A stretch of 64,000 bases of DNA from Tachypleus tridentatus (Eukaryota > Arthropoda > Merostomata > Xiphosura > Limulidae). The translations under genes were made by a program, and so were the position numbers. The stretch's first letter is position 1. Each line of letters opens with the position of its first letter. The DNA lies in contig NC_134825.1 in NCBI RefSeq assembly GCF_004210375.1, positions 67,137,558-67,201,557 of the forward strand, read 5' to 3'. The notes below the pieces were generated by a model that was not told where the DNA came from, made no database searches, and saw only the letters and a program-made list of their open reading frames with translations. Below are positions 36,208 through 48,179 of the stretch, piece by piece.

Positions 36208-36310
36208 TTCCCGCTGGTACAGCGGTAAGTCTACGGATTTACGCTAAAATCTGGCGTTCGGTTCCACTCGGTGGACTAAGCACATAACCCCATGTGGCTT
36301 TACTATAAGA
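36208..36310 (+). repeat. SINE family B, diverged
   Basis: Head ctggtacagcggtaagtcta is good. The B-box-like region has become gcgttcggttccactc. The 3' half is decayed. It lies 90 bp from another family B copy in the same orientation. Confidence 0.55.
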
Positions 36311-36602
36311 AAGCACATATACACTGACCTTAACCTCTGAGATAAATACTAAATTTTACTCTGTTAAAAATGTATATCACTTTAAGAAAGATGAAGTTTT
36401 TGTGATATAACATCATAATAAAACTTAATATATTTTAATAATACAAGTCCTTCGTCAGTGATCGTATATACGGTTTCCTTAAAAGAAGTATATTTCCTTG
36501 AAACACTTTATGTACCACACTCCGTCGCTGAAGAAGCCTATTGTTTAGTTATAAGAACTCATTAGGTCCCCTGAGAATACAACGTATAAAATTACTTATG
36601 GG

Positions 36603-36820
36603 TTGTTTGTTTATCTTTAGGGACAAGAGGGAAAGCAGCTAGTCAACATCACTCACCGACAACTCTTGGGCTAATCTTTTGCAAAAGAATAGTGGGGGTT
36701 GACTATCACATTATAACATCCTCGTGGCTCCAAGCGCGAGCATTTCGGTTTTGGTGACAGAGATTCGAACCCTCGGCCCTACGACTTGTGTGTCTTAACC
36801 ATCAGGCTATGCCAGGATCC
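36603..36820 (-). repeat. tRNA-derived SINE, family A, internal deletion
   Basis: The tail gttgtttgttt is followed almost at once by tagggacaagagggaaagca, so about 50 bp of the 3' body are missing. The head ends ccatcaggctatgcc. Confidence 0.85.
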
Positions 36821-37361
36821 AATTAATCATAAGTTATTAATCCATATGATAATATAACATTTATTTCGTAAAACGTGATTTATAGATGAACAATTTATAC
36901 AATGTAGCATCACATTGAGACTGGTAATAATTTTAATAAATCTTTCTTTACTACCTCAAAACTGTTTCCCAATAAGAAAATAAAATACACATGTATATTA
37001 CATTTAAGCCACACGTGTACTGACACTTTTGGAGATGGAGACTTTAGCCTATTATCAAAACTCGTATATAACGGCGACTTTGGTTGTGTTAGTTGTGTCC
37101 GTAAATATTACAGTTCACAGCTGTGTTTTTAAATACTCCATGATAAGATTACTTAATCTGGCAAACATACATACAAGACTACACCAATACTGTTTCTTCT
37201 ACAACATCAGGTATCCAAATCGTTGATATTAAATAAAATTGGTATTCATGAAAAATATGTCAATTTATAAAGAAGTTAAAACAGTTTTGTGGGACCTGTT
37301 ATAGAACACGTTTAAATGAATAAACAAGTTGGTGATATACGAACAGGAAAACAGCATTTTT
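36821..37361. other. Intergenic or intronic, nothing recognised
   Basis: A 65-codon frame at 37029-37226 has no recognisable domain. Confidence 0.35.
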
Positions 37362-37702
37362 GGTTTGTTTTGAATTTCGCGCAAAGCTACATGAGGGCTC
37401 TCTGCGCTAACCGTCCCTAATTTAGCAGTGTTTTTGTTTTAAATTTCGCGCAAAGCTACTCGAGGGCTATCTGCGCTAGCCGTCCCTAATTTAGCAGTGT
37501 AAGACTAAAGGGAAGGCTGCTTGTCATCACCACCAACTCTTGGGTGGGCTTCTCTTCTACCAACGAATAATGGGATTGCCCGTAACATTTTAATACCCCT
37601 ACGGCTGAAAGAGCGAGCATGTTTTGGGGGAGGAGGCATGATTTGAACCCGCGACCCTCGCATTACGAGTTGAGTGCTTTAACCACCTGTGCATGCCGAG
37701 CT
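37362..37702 (-). repeat. SINE family A with duplicated 3' end
   Basis: The terminal segment (gaatttcgcgcaaagctaca to atttagcagtg) occurs twice in tandem, at about 37371-37431 and 37439-37498, before the rest of the element continues to the head at about 37700. Either the tail region duplicated, or a short SINE fragment inserted next to a full copy. Confidence 0.88.
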
Positions 37703-38028
37703 GAGCGGGCAGGAATAGAAACATTCCATTTTTGTTACCCAAGACTTTCGCTATGTTTGGTAACTAGATTTGTTTCATAAAAGAAGGTTATACCATGAAC
37801 CAACGGGGCGATTTATGTCATCGTTCGCAGTCGACTGATAACAGAATATTACTTTAGAATTTGAATTGAATACTGTTAGTCATTTATTGAAAGAAACGTA
37901 CACAAAATAATAATTTGATTTGAAGTTATTACGTAAGTGAAAATATCATTTCCATGAATTTAGTAATTGTACCAATGTTTCATGATGAAAACCTCACTTG
38001 AAGTAAAAATGTATCTCAGGTTAAACTG

Positions 38029-38112
38029 CAGATGATCTAAGAAGGCCGAAACGTTCTTCTCCTTTATTAGTAAAAGTGTTAATACCCATACCAATCGTTC
38101 TGAGATACATTT
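38029..38112 (+). repeat. Penelope-type tail with decayed hammerhead-like core
   Basis: Reads cagatgatctaagaaggccg, then aaacgtt, then acccataccaatcgttctga. It shares its skeleton with 46743-46830. cagatga and cgaaac are one base from the hammerhead core CUGANGA...GAAAC, and Penelope-like elements are known to carry hammerhead motifs in their terminal repeats. No stem III was demonstrated. Confidence 0.35.
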
Positions 38113-41100
38113 GTAACAATAAACAATATTCTGAACAGGGAGTAAAATCTAACATTTATGCTGCACGTGCATGTTACGTATTATATATAATTTATCTGGA
38201 ACGAGTCTCCGATTTATTATGTTACGTAAGTTACGTATCACGATTTCAAAAAGAAGAAAATGCTAATTTAAATTTAAATAGAAACAAAAAAAAAGATATT
38301 AAAATAATGGTAAATCAGTTACTTGCACCATCATGAAAGTATGAAATACAGCAATATGTATTTCGCTTGATTTTTCATAATAGACATAATTAATGCTGTC
38401 GCCTAGAGATTGTTTTAGTTTGGACTTTATCCACCATTTCTAGTGGTTCGTTTCTTTATTTTTTTTCATTTTCTTGGAATTACACTTTGTTTTCGTCTTT
38501 TTCCCAATTTTTCATTCCATTCGTTGTAACCTGAATGATAACTCCACAAACTCTACAGATTCTCTCTTTTTATTTGTCCATAAGTTCACCTCAGCTTTGC
38601 TATATCAGCATGTAACTTCTTCATTCTCTAGTCTTGGCAAAATAAATATCAACTTATTTGTATGACTGACCTTGCAGCAATTAATCATTTCTGACCACAG
38701 TATGAGATCTTCGACGTTGAAAGCAATTGCAGTGAAAATAATATTTTTTCCAATTAAAAAAATTCTCCATCAGTAAAGAATTGTTTCTTAAAAAAAAAAT
38801 TTGAGAAACTATCTTACGTGATACTAGTCATGATCTTGCTAGCTTCTTGGTTCTCCTGAAAGACTTTTTCCTTTATTCTAATAAAAAAAAATCATTATTC
38901 AATTTTTGAGGAATGTATATGAATAAGTACAGCCAATACATACTGAAGATTCATGCAACAATTTTAAAATTAAGTTCAGTGAAGCTATCCTGGTAATTAC
39001 TTTTAAATACCAGAAACAATAATCACAAAATAATAAATGAAAAATACATAAATAGCAAATAATTACAATCTTTAAAAAAGTAATTCGTCTTAATATATTT
39101 AATCTTTTGCTTTTGTTCTAAAAGACGTGCTCAAAATGAAGCTTTGTTTCTTTTCATAAAAAATATCCCGAATTTAAAGAATTACAGTTGCTCCCTGTTG
39201 CGCTAAGCCTGCTCTTGCTTAACATAAAAAATACTTGAAAAGACAAAACTGACTTTTTCTTTAGGTTTCGTCTGTGTTTGAAGGTAATGGCTTTTACCAT
39301 CCTTTCACTATTAACTTGGACTCTTCTATCACAGAGGATTCTAGAGTTTGAAGAAAACTATGAAAGTATTAACTAATATTAATAGGTTAAACAAGTTCGT
39401 AATTTTGTTGTAACGTAACTCACATGTGAGTATTTAATGTTAATGTCACGTATAATTATTCAATCTTAGAAAACTCTAGTATTCACAGATAAATTACATA
39501 AATATTAGAACATACGTGTGTAACTAATTATTCAATCATTGATGTTCGAGACGCTATCGAAGCTCAGAACTGGAACTAAGCACTGAGTGCCATTTTCATA
39601 TTGAATTAGTAATTATTTTCGTCACATCTTAAATTGTGTGAACTTTTTGTTTGTGGGCGAAAATCGAGGTATAACTTTTGCACAAACTACACCAGTTAAA
39701 AAAACTCCTTTAAACGTCTGTCTCAGCAACAGTTAAAAACTTTGTAATGACGTATCTCACGTAACACCAATTCTTCAGTGACCAGTGAACTAACACATGA
39801 AAATAAATTACAAAATAACTGCGTTGGTTAATATCGTAAATAAGGTGAAAGTAATTTTTCTGGTCGTTCTAGGTGTGTTAAATTTAAGATGTTTGACTGT
39901 TTCGTTAAAACAAAAAACAACAAAAAACTCTTTTATTACACAACCAACTCATAAACTTGGTTCTACCAAAAGTACGATTTTTACAAATACTACGAACACG
40001 CATTAAAACTAGAAAGTATTTTGTGAGTTATATCTTAAAAAGGTATTTAACCTATACAGTTAGGACACTGGTTGTATTTAAGTGAAACATTGAACACTAT
40101 GAAATAGATTGTTGCGATTCAGCAACTTGTAATTTTAACTCGGACACCCTGGTTATGCAGGTAGCATAATGAAAGAATGCAAAAGTATTTTCAATCTATC
40201 TTCCAAACCACGCTGGGAGAAAGGAATGAAAAATACACCTTCACGTATCGAAGAAAGGGGACGGACAGCATGATTCTTGTACACACTGAAATTGAACGGG
40301 AGAAAATCGATCACATACTTGATTCAATTCAATCAAACTCACACTAGTTCCTGTATAAAAGGTCTTCGTTGTTATATGTGCTATAGTATCTATGTCAGCC
40401 ATTTTAATGACAAATTCCGATACCTACTACGCTGATGAAAAATCTCGTCTTTGCGCGATTTTTGTTGAGAGAGAACCACCACTTTGTCTCAGTTTTTGTT
40501 GTTTTCGTTTAGTTTTATTCTAACAACAAAAACATAAAAAATAATGGATAGAAACTTAGTTTATGATTACCACTACTACAAAAGTATTTTGTTCCAAAAT
40601 ACCAAAATACATGTTTTTCAAATACTATCATAAACTTTTCATTTGAAGTTACTAAAAAAAGAATGTATATCAGCGGAGAATTTTGGGAAAAGGTATGTCT
40701 TTCTGCCATTTGATTTTGTAAAACGTTAAATATACTGTTCGGAGTTCACTCTAGAGTCCAAGTGGAAACTGTGCTTATAAAAATCACCTTTGAAAGCTGG
40801 CATTTGGACCCATAAAATTAGTTTATATTCACAGTTAATGTAGAGGTTGTGCACTTTCTGAAAAATATTATGACGTCTAAACACTTCTGACCTTTACTGC
40901 ATTTCCAAACTTCAGCCTTCTGTACCATAATCAAAGATGTATTCTTTAACGTTTATAAAGTGGACAGTAAAAACCTTAATCTTCAAACTGGTTTGTACGG
41001 GTGCGCAGAATGCTGGTATAATGAGCCCATAAAACCTTAATTCTCAAAAGACAGTGATTTTACACTCAAATGGCAGATCTTCTTCAAGTTGATTTTTTTA

Positions 41101-41438
41101 AAATTTAACTCACAGATGTCACCTGATACAAACTATTGTGAAGATAATAATATTAATTGAATATTTCATATAACGCTATACATTAAGAATTCACAAACTC
41201 TTGTGAAGACGATAAAGTTAGTTTAATATAATCTAAGAATTGAAACCGAAAATAAATATTGAAGATCTGAAGATAAAGTTTCGTTTACAAAAAAAGAAAA
41301 AGAAAATGAAAGATCATACAAAGTGAATTTATCATATTCACACAATACGTTACAGTGTGAAAAGAGTGTGATTAAAGAGTCACTTTGATTACCGGTTCTC
41401 TCTCTTGAAATATTAACATTATAGAAGTAAGTTTCATG
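38113..41438. other. 3.3 kb without a recognised gene
   Basis: The longest featureless stretch of the window. AT-rich, with many homopolymer A and T runs. Frames at 38076-38336, 38474-38665, 39797-40006 and 40515-40709 have biased, low-complexity composition and no domain. No SINE copies were recognised, which is unusual for this window. Confidence 0.4.
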
Positions 41439-41715
41439 TGGCCCGACATGGCCAGGTGGTTAAGGCACTCGACTCGTAATCTGAGGGCCGCGGGTTCGAA
41501 TCCTCGTCACACCAAACATGCTCGCCCTTTCAGCTGTGGGGGCGTTATAATGTGACGGTCAGTCCCACTATTCGTTGGTAAAAGAGTAGCCCAAGAGTTG
41601 GCGGTGGGTAGTGATGACTAGCTGTCTTCTCTCTACTCGTACGATGCTAAATTAGGAACGGCTAGCACAGATAGCGCTAGTGTAGCTCTGCACCAAATTC
41701 ACAAACAAACAAACA
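41439..41715 (+). repeat. tRNA-derived SINE, family A, well preserved
   Basis: Intact head (atggccaggtggttaaggca) and B box (gcgggttcgaatcc). The body is near consensus and the tail is acaaacaaacaaacaa. Possible target-site duplication: taagtttcatg at the left and taagttgcgtg at the right, two mismatches. Confidence 0.93.
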
Positions 41716-43795
41716 ATAAGTTGCGTGAAACTTAGAACTTTAAATGATTAAATGCCAGGGTTTTTCTGTGTAGGGAAGAAAAGTGAGATATTTATTTAAA
41801 TTGAGAAATTAATATTGATGTTCCATGGAAGTTCATAATGTTGCTTGCAAGTCATTTAAATAGGTGCTTAGTTAATAGAACTGGGTTCATTAGTATTACC
41901 AGAGAGTAAGACATATAAATAATGAGAAGTAATTAGTTGAACAATCAACTTCTAGTTCTAAGTCATTAACGACGTATCACATTCCTGGCAAACGTTTTTA
42001 GTTTAATTGAATTTAGACCTATTCGGTCATTTTGTTGGTGTTTACAGCACCATAATTTTAACTTGACTCCTTCGGATCAACACTTGCAAAAGGTCGGTCT
42101 GTAAACGCCCAACTGCTGGTTGTTTGCTGCAACGTAAGTCGATAAACATACCAGAAAAGTAAATTTCGAAATATGCAGTTACCCAAGTACACACAATATT
42201 TATACATTGAGTATATAGACATATGTGTGTGTACATATTTATATATAGAGAGAGATTTACATTATACTGCGTGCTATTTCAAAATAAAACCTCCTCATTT
42301 CTCAACCCCAAGCATGCGTTCTCGTAGCTTAGATCTTTAGATAAACATTGAAGTATTTCTCGTTAATTTCCACTAACAACATCACGTGATGTATAACCAT
42401 GAGTCTCCATGCTATCAACACTTAGACCTCCAGAAAACATTATTTCATGAGAAGACAATCAAGTTAAAATTCTTCCGCGCCTGATGTGACGTTACAGCGA
42501 TAAGAAAACTATCTGGAGTCTCTTTAGTAACTGTGAGACAGCAGCACAGACTAATCAAAGCTCCCCTCTCCCCAGCGTCTCGGCAAGCCAACAAAATGTG
42601 TACACAAGTTATTTATTTTTTCTAAAAATTCGAAGCTCTAACTCACTACGTATAAGTCCTTCTGGTTGTATAAACACTGGATGTTTCTTACTTCTGTGTT
42701 TCATTATAAATCATTGGATAAGTGCAAAAAATAAGACGATTGAAACAAAAGGATAATGAATAACAATTTTCCAAGTGTTTCTGGACTGAGGCATTTCTCA
42801 GTAAGTGAATAGGAAACTTTACGTTTTAAAGGATGAATAGTACGATTATTTTACACACCCATATATTTCAGTTTTGCTAGAGTGTCTGATCACACATGCT
42901 ATAATGGGATGGATCCTGTTTTGTCATCTTAGTGGTTATACAATATAAATGTCGTGTTACAAAACAACAGTGACTGCAGAAAATTACAATTAATTGGATT
43001 GGTGTAATAAAATAAACTATCGGTACCCTGGATAAAAAGCAAAATCCACTCAGCAGTTATAGTAAAGTCGTGGTCCACGTGGGAACATGTTCACTTCGAA
43101 AGTGCATTCCTCCAAAAGAAAGACTTCTATTTAAATATCGAGCTATCAGATAGACACCCAAACTGACCTTACACACAAATTTACTTAGAAAACTTGCTCA
43201 CCTGAAGTATTTCTTTACACATAAAAATGTTATTTAAATAGTTAATACTTTATATTACAGTCAAGTAAAAAACAAACAACAACAAACTAACTCATTCACT
43301 TCGTTCTAATTTCTAGCTAGGAACTTTGCAGATCTAACGCTTTTAATAAACGAATATTTAGTGAATAGATAATCACTATAATTATACCACTTTCATGTCA
43401 CTAGAAGTAATAGTAATGACAGTAAGTGTGATGTAAGTATAAATCTTGGTTCTGTTCCACATATTCTACATCTGGTCACTACTTATCGGCTTAAAAGGCA
43501 TTTACTTTGCTGTTATGCTTTGAATGTTTAGTGTACATACACCTAGAAAATATAGTTAAATACATTTTTATATATAAACATACTAACCACGCGCGCTCAT
43601 ATCGAAACGTGCTCTGTTCGTATGCATTAGACATCGCTCACTGTCCATGTTGAAGTGCAATCGTGATTATAGGAAATATATAAAACTATCTATGTTGAGC
43701 TACTTAGATGAAACTAAGCGTGTCTTTATACATTGCCTTGAATATTTAAAAGAAATTACGAACTGAAGCTAACCTCTCTAGTGTTGATATTTATA
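41716..43795. other. 2.1 kb without a recognised gene
   Basis: Contains a TATA/GAGA simple stretch near 42240-42255 and a perfect 12-bp palindrome catcacgtgatg at 42380-42391. Otherwise unrecognised. Confidence 0.4.
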
Positions 43796-43975
43796 GGACA
43801 AGCGTGGCTCAGTATGCCGAACTATTGATCTGCAGGTCCAGCGTTAGCTTCCCTTTACTTTTGAAAAAATAAATAAATATTGTGTTTCGCACTAAGAGAC
43901 CGTAGGTCAAAATCATCCCATCATTTGATCAAAGAAGAGTATGCCAAGAGTTGGCAGCACGTGCTATTGACTTGT
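43796..43975 (+). repeat. Highly diverged SINE, family uncertain
   Basis: ggacaagcgtggctcagtat resembles a tRNA-like head, and gaagagtatgccaagagttg followed by gcagcacg resembles the family A/C body. The middle is unalignable by eye. Confidence 0.3.
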
Positions 43976-44389
43976 CTATCAATTCATAATGAATAGTGCA
44001 ATGGTTAACCGCGATATATATATTCAAAGAATTGTTGAAGTTGTGATAGAAGCAGCAAAACTTAGTGTGAGTGTAATTAAAAGTAAAACCCATCTGATAT
44101 CTTGGAAATGATAAGATATGGTAAGATATTTTAACTTTAGGAAATACATGAGCGATATTATTTGGAAATGAAAAACATTCAAATGAAGATGTGCTAAAAA
44201 TAAATTTTCCAAGATGCTTAAATTGTCAAAATATATGGTCCAATTTGTACCAGGCATACTTATGTTGATGATCCTGTAAAACCTGAAAATATTGTTACAA
44301 TTTCTTATATCAATGGGTATATACCATAAAATGACTTTTTTATTTTATTACATGCTGGGTGTATGATTGCATCTTGCTTTCATACTATA

Positions 44390-45815
44390 TATATATATAT
44401 CATACCAGTCCAGAAACGGGAACTTGGAGGACACGAGAATCAAGCATGTCCACCTTCCATGTCTTCGCATCGGTAAAAAAAAAATCGGATCTCTTACACT
44501 GTCTTGAGTACGAAATACAAACATAGACACCCGAGTTAATGCCAAAATGGAGTCGTTATTGTTAGCTTGCTGCCTCCTGAGAAGAGCCAAACATCTGAGG
44601 ATTATACCAGAAGTGTTTTCATTGTTAAAGCTGTATCACAAGTACAGTCTCTTTAATGCCTCGATATTGTATGGGATAAATATTTTCCCAAACGCTTGAA
44701 ACAAAATACGAGAGAAATACGCAGACGTCGACGGGTGTTTTGCCATGTAACATATTCTGTAAATTGACAGAGTTTCCTGCCAACGGATAACAAAAAACTG
44801 TTTGCATTGTTGACAAAGCATGTAGAAACATTTGTTCTAGAAGATAATAAACTTATAAGTACCTCAAATTGAGATTCCGTCAGTACAACTGCTCTTGACA
44901 AGAATGGAGTTGCACAGTGCAATCATGGAGAAGGCGACACAAGGGTATTACTTCACGCAGGCTGGAAATGGATACAACCGAATGATGAGAAAACGGTTGA
45001 CACAGATGTTGTCGTTCTTTGCATCTCAAGTATAACACAACCCCATCTTCAAGATGTTTTACGAGTTGCCTTTGGAGTTGGAAAGTATTTCAGGTATTTC
45101 ACCTGCACACACGATTGCCAACAGGTTTAACCCCAAACTTTCACTACGTTGCCCTTTTTCTGTTACTGGATGTGACACTGTGTCAGCCTTTTTCCCTTAC
45201 TGGATGCGACACAGTATCAGCCTTTAGTAGACATGGCAAGATATCAATGTATGATACACGGAAAGCATATCCAGTTGTTACACCTGTATTCGCTAAAATT
45301 ATCAACAAATCCACAAGTTATCTCAGAAAAGAAACTGTAAGAAATTGAACGTTTTATTATATTTGTGTACAATCATATAAGCTTTTAAAATAAAGCCATA
45401 CGGGTTCATCAAATAGGGTTAATGAAGCATATCAAACTCTTTTTTTTTTTCTTCAAAGTTTTAGAACCATTTGAAACTTCTTTCCTAGTCAAGCTGCATT
45501 TCGTGAAGATATCAAGAGAGCTTCATCTCGGGACAAGCCTTAACGGCCAGTCCAGTTTCACTCAGCTGAGCTGATTCGAGATGAAATTTGAAATAAGGCA
45601 AATTGACACCTGTGTGGACAACCTTACCTGAAGCTTCAAGGTCATGCCGTGAGCTGACTGATTATGGACGTCGTAAAGCCTTTAGTGGCCTAGGTAAGCA
45701 CTATAAGGCAAACCCTCGTTGTATAGCACTCTGTTTGTGCAGAGAACTGTCATCTAGAGTAAATAACTTATGTCATCAGAGAATCTATGACGTAATGAAG
45801 ATATTTCTTCTGTGA
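44390..45815 (+). pseudogene. Decayed gene of the HEEADTR/DTDVVVL/TGCDT protein family
   Basis: Several conserved blocks of one uncharacterised animal protein family appear in order on the plus strand, in shifting frames. These are a block ending near LHCLEYEIQT (about 44495-44523), NIFPNA with REKYADVDG (about 44690-44740), PTDNKKLFALLTKHVETF (44780-44833), CNHGEGDTRVLLHAGW (44918-44965), VDTDVVVLCI (44996-45025), TGCDTVSAFSRHGK (about 45199-45240) with YDTRKAYPVVTPVFAKI after it, and a tail VWTTLPEASRSCREL followed by a Cys-poor remnant of a cysteine-rich knuckle (45610-45760). Stops (for example after 44866) and frameshifts show it is dead. The order of acidic motifs (E-D, D-T-D, G-C-D) resembles PIN/FLAP-type nucleases. 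That function is inference, since the family has no established name known to me. Confidence 0.8.
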
Positions 45816-45830
45816 AGACATGAAACTTTC

Positions 45831-46654
45831 AATCAGGTTATGATGGTGTTTGAAAATGTGCAGAGATGTGTATCTTTACAACAATTTCATAGAAACAGCT
45901 TGCATATATTATGCTTTATTTGTTTTTATACCCTGCAACAACACTTTATATGTAATTTAAAGTTTAGCATAACACTTCACCAAAATTGATACCATGCTAA
46001 ACAAGATTTTCCTGTTTGAACATCTTGCAAAAGAGGTTCCATTTTTAAAGTAGCGATAGTAGTTTTTGAGGCAAGATTTTACGATGATTTTGTTTTATTT
46101 GATTATTCATATAACAAAATATATGTATGCCATATTTCGTGCTTTCGTTATTTGAACAATTCTGAGTATATCTTCCGAACTATAAGAACAAGTTGCACAG
46201 ATATAGCATTTGTGTATCTTTAGTGTCAGTATTCGAAAACAAATAAACAAAATCATTTCTAAGAAAGTATAAAACTTTATTTAGAGCGACACAAGAGAGT
46301 TGAATCGATTATAACATAACTGCGAAAGCTTAAAGTCCAAACAACTTGTTATGACTGGGTAGAAACGTACTATGTATTATATCGTGGTTCGAGTTTGTCT
46401 GATTTTTTACGAAAAATAACACCACGCTTCTTGTTACTCACGCTAGCTCTCTATAAACTGAAGTTGATTTTATTGAGCTTACATTAAATCAAATAAATCT
46501 ACTGTTATATTTTCGGCACTCACTTCTGATCTAAAAGGCCAGGATTGACATAATATAATGCTGTGTATTTGGTGCGAATCTTTGCATTTACGGTTCGAGA
46601 TTCGTTGCTGTTAAATCGCACTCCACAACAGTAGCCTAACAATTAATCAAGGTT
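45831..46654. other. Intergenic or intronic, nothing recognised
   Basis: AT-rich sequence after the pseudogene, with no further block of that family seen. Confidence 0.35.
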
Positions 46655-46735
46655 GCCTTTGGCTAGCTGCTTTCCCTCTAGTCTACAGCTCTGAGCGGAC
46701 AATTGACTCTTTTGTAGCTTTGCGAGACATTCTGA
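46655..46735 (+). repeat. SINE family A, short 3' fragment
   Basis: tggctagctgctttccctct then agtctaca, and later tttgtagctttgcgagacat. The intervening body is decayed. Confidence 0.45.
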
Positions 46736-46737
46736 AG

Positions 46738-46860
46738 TGAACCTGACGATAACCGAAGAAAGTCAAAACGTTATTCGCTCCTCTACATAGAATTTTCTCT
46801 ACCCATACCAGCCGTTTTTACATATGTATTTTTCTCTACAAGTGGGTTTTCGCGTCATCA
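46738..46860 (+). repeat. Penelope-type tail with hammerhead-like core
   Basis: ctgacga at 46743-46749 matches the CUGANGA core exactly. The downstream strand reads aaaac where GAAAC would be expected. The following text (ctacccataccagccgtttt) parallels 38080-38105. The two loci decayed at different core positions. Confidence 0.4.
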
Positions 46861-46875
46861 CGGACTGAAATAAAG

Positions 46876-47161
46876 TTTGTTTGTTTGTTTTCATAAATTT
46901 CGTACAAAGCTACACAAGGGCTATCTGCGCTAGTCACCCCTGACTTAAGAGTTAGGTAACACTAGAGGGAAGGCAGCTAATCATCACCACCCCCCGCCAA
47001 CTCATGGGCTACTCTTTTACCAACGAATAGTGGGATTGACAGGTCACATTATAACGACCCCACGGCTGAAAGAGCGAACATGTTTGGTGTGACGGGGATT
47101 CGAACCCGTGACCCTCAGATTACGAGTCAAGCATCCTAACCACCTGGTCTTGCCGGGATCT
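46876..47161 (-). repeat. tRNA-derived SINE, family A, with 11-bp TSD
   Basis: Full-length, with GTTT tail, body and head ending ggtcttgccgggatc. The B box is intact (ggattcgaacccgt on this strand). Flanks ctgaaataaag (46865-46875) and ctgaaagaaac (47162-47172) differ at two bases. Confidence 0.92.
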
Positions 47162-47172
47162 CTGAAAGAAAC

Positions 47173-47919
47173 TCTAAAAAAAGGTAACTTACCCTCCCAA
47201 AGGAGAATGTATGCATGCCCGAATTTTAGCGTTGTATGTCTTCAGACTTAACGCTAAACCAGTAGGGGGGGAGATATCTGAATATACCCGAATCGTAAAT
47301 GTATGCAAAATATAAAACCAGAATCATAATTTGCATATTTTTTGACTAAGTGTTATTTTATGATAATATCGACTGACAAGTTTTGCTTTCTGCATTCTAA
47401 ATATCACTTTTATTACCTATGAAAACAAATTTAAATAATGACGGTGGCATTTTCTTTGTTTTTAATGGCTTGAATATTTTCTCTTCGATTTAACCATTAC
47501 GCCCAATTACAGTACAAGTCGTTTGATACTCGTGTCAGCATATGAACGAAATGACTTTGGAATTCACGGTCAGAAATTCAATTAAATTAGAGTCAGTTAT
47601 GGGAGGTCTTCCTGAAACGAAATGATTAATTTCTTTATCACATTAGTCGTTGGTACAATAAATGTGACAAAGATAAACGCACATTGCGGTTTTAGATGAA
47701 ATCATCGTCAGTATATACACATGGGATAATTCCTGGTAATCACTTCGAATTTTGTGATCTAAATATTCCTGAATAATATATTATTATGAAACATTACACA
47801 CACTCAGGCTACTTCTGGAAGAAGTCTTTAATGTGTGAGTTTCTGTGAAGACACATCAGTACAATAACTTAACCGTCTTATTAATGATTTTGTTTGGAGA
47901 AAATCTCCCTACTTTATAT
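47173..47919. other. Intergenic or intronic, nothing recognised
   Basis: A G run lies at about 47263-47270. No frame or repeat identified. Confidence 0.35.
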
Positions 47920-48035
47920 CAGTGGCTCAGCAGTATTTCTGAAGGTTTATGACGCTAAAAAAATGGGTTTCGATACCCTGGTGGGCAGAGCACAAATAGC
48001 TCATTATGTGATTTTGTACTTAACTACAATTATAA
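47920..48035 (+). repeat. SINE family B
   Basis: ggctcagcagtatttctgaa, gggtttcgataccctggtgg, gcagagcacaaatagctcat and a decayed tail. The 61-codon frame over it is an artefact. Confidence 0.65.
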
Positions 48036-48179
48036 TTCGAGAAGGAACTTTTTCCAGTCAATATTTATGTGATATTTAGGTTTTAACTCTCAAACAACTG
48101 ATTTGTTTTAAGAATGTTATCTTTTTGTCTGCTAAAACATTAAGTTGTAAGAAACTAGCCAAAAAAATGGATTTGAAAA

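Noticed and set aside
42380-42391. Perfect 12-bp palindrome catcacgtgatg
   Set aside because: Contains an E-box but stands alone. A 12-bp palindrome is not remarkable in 64 kb.
44348-44922. Four minus-strand frames of 61-89 codons
   Set aside because: They are antisense to the decayed HEEADTR-family gene, whose blocks are clear on the plus strand.
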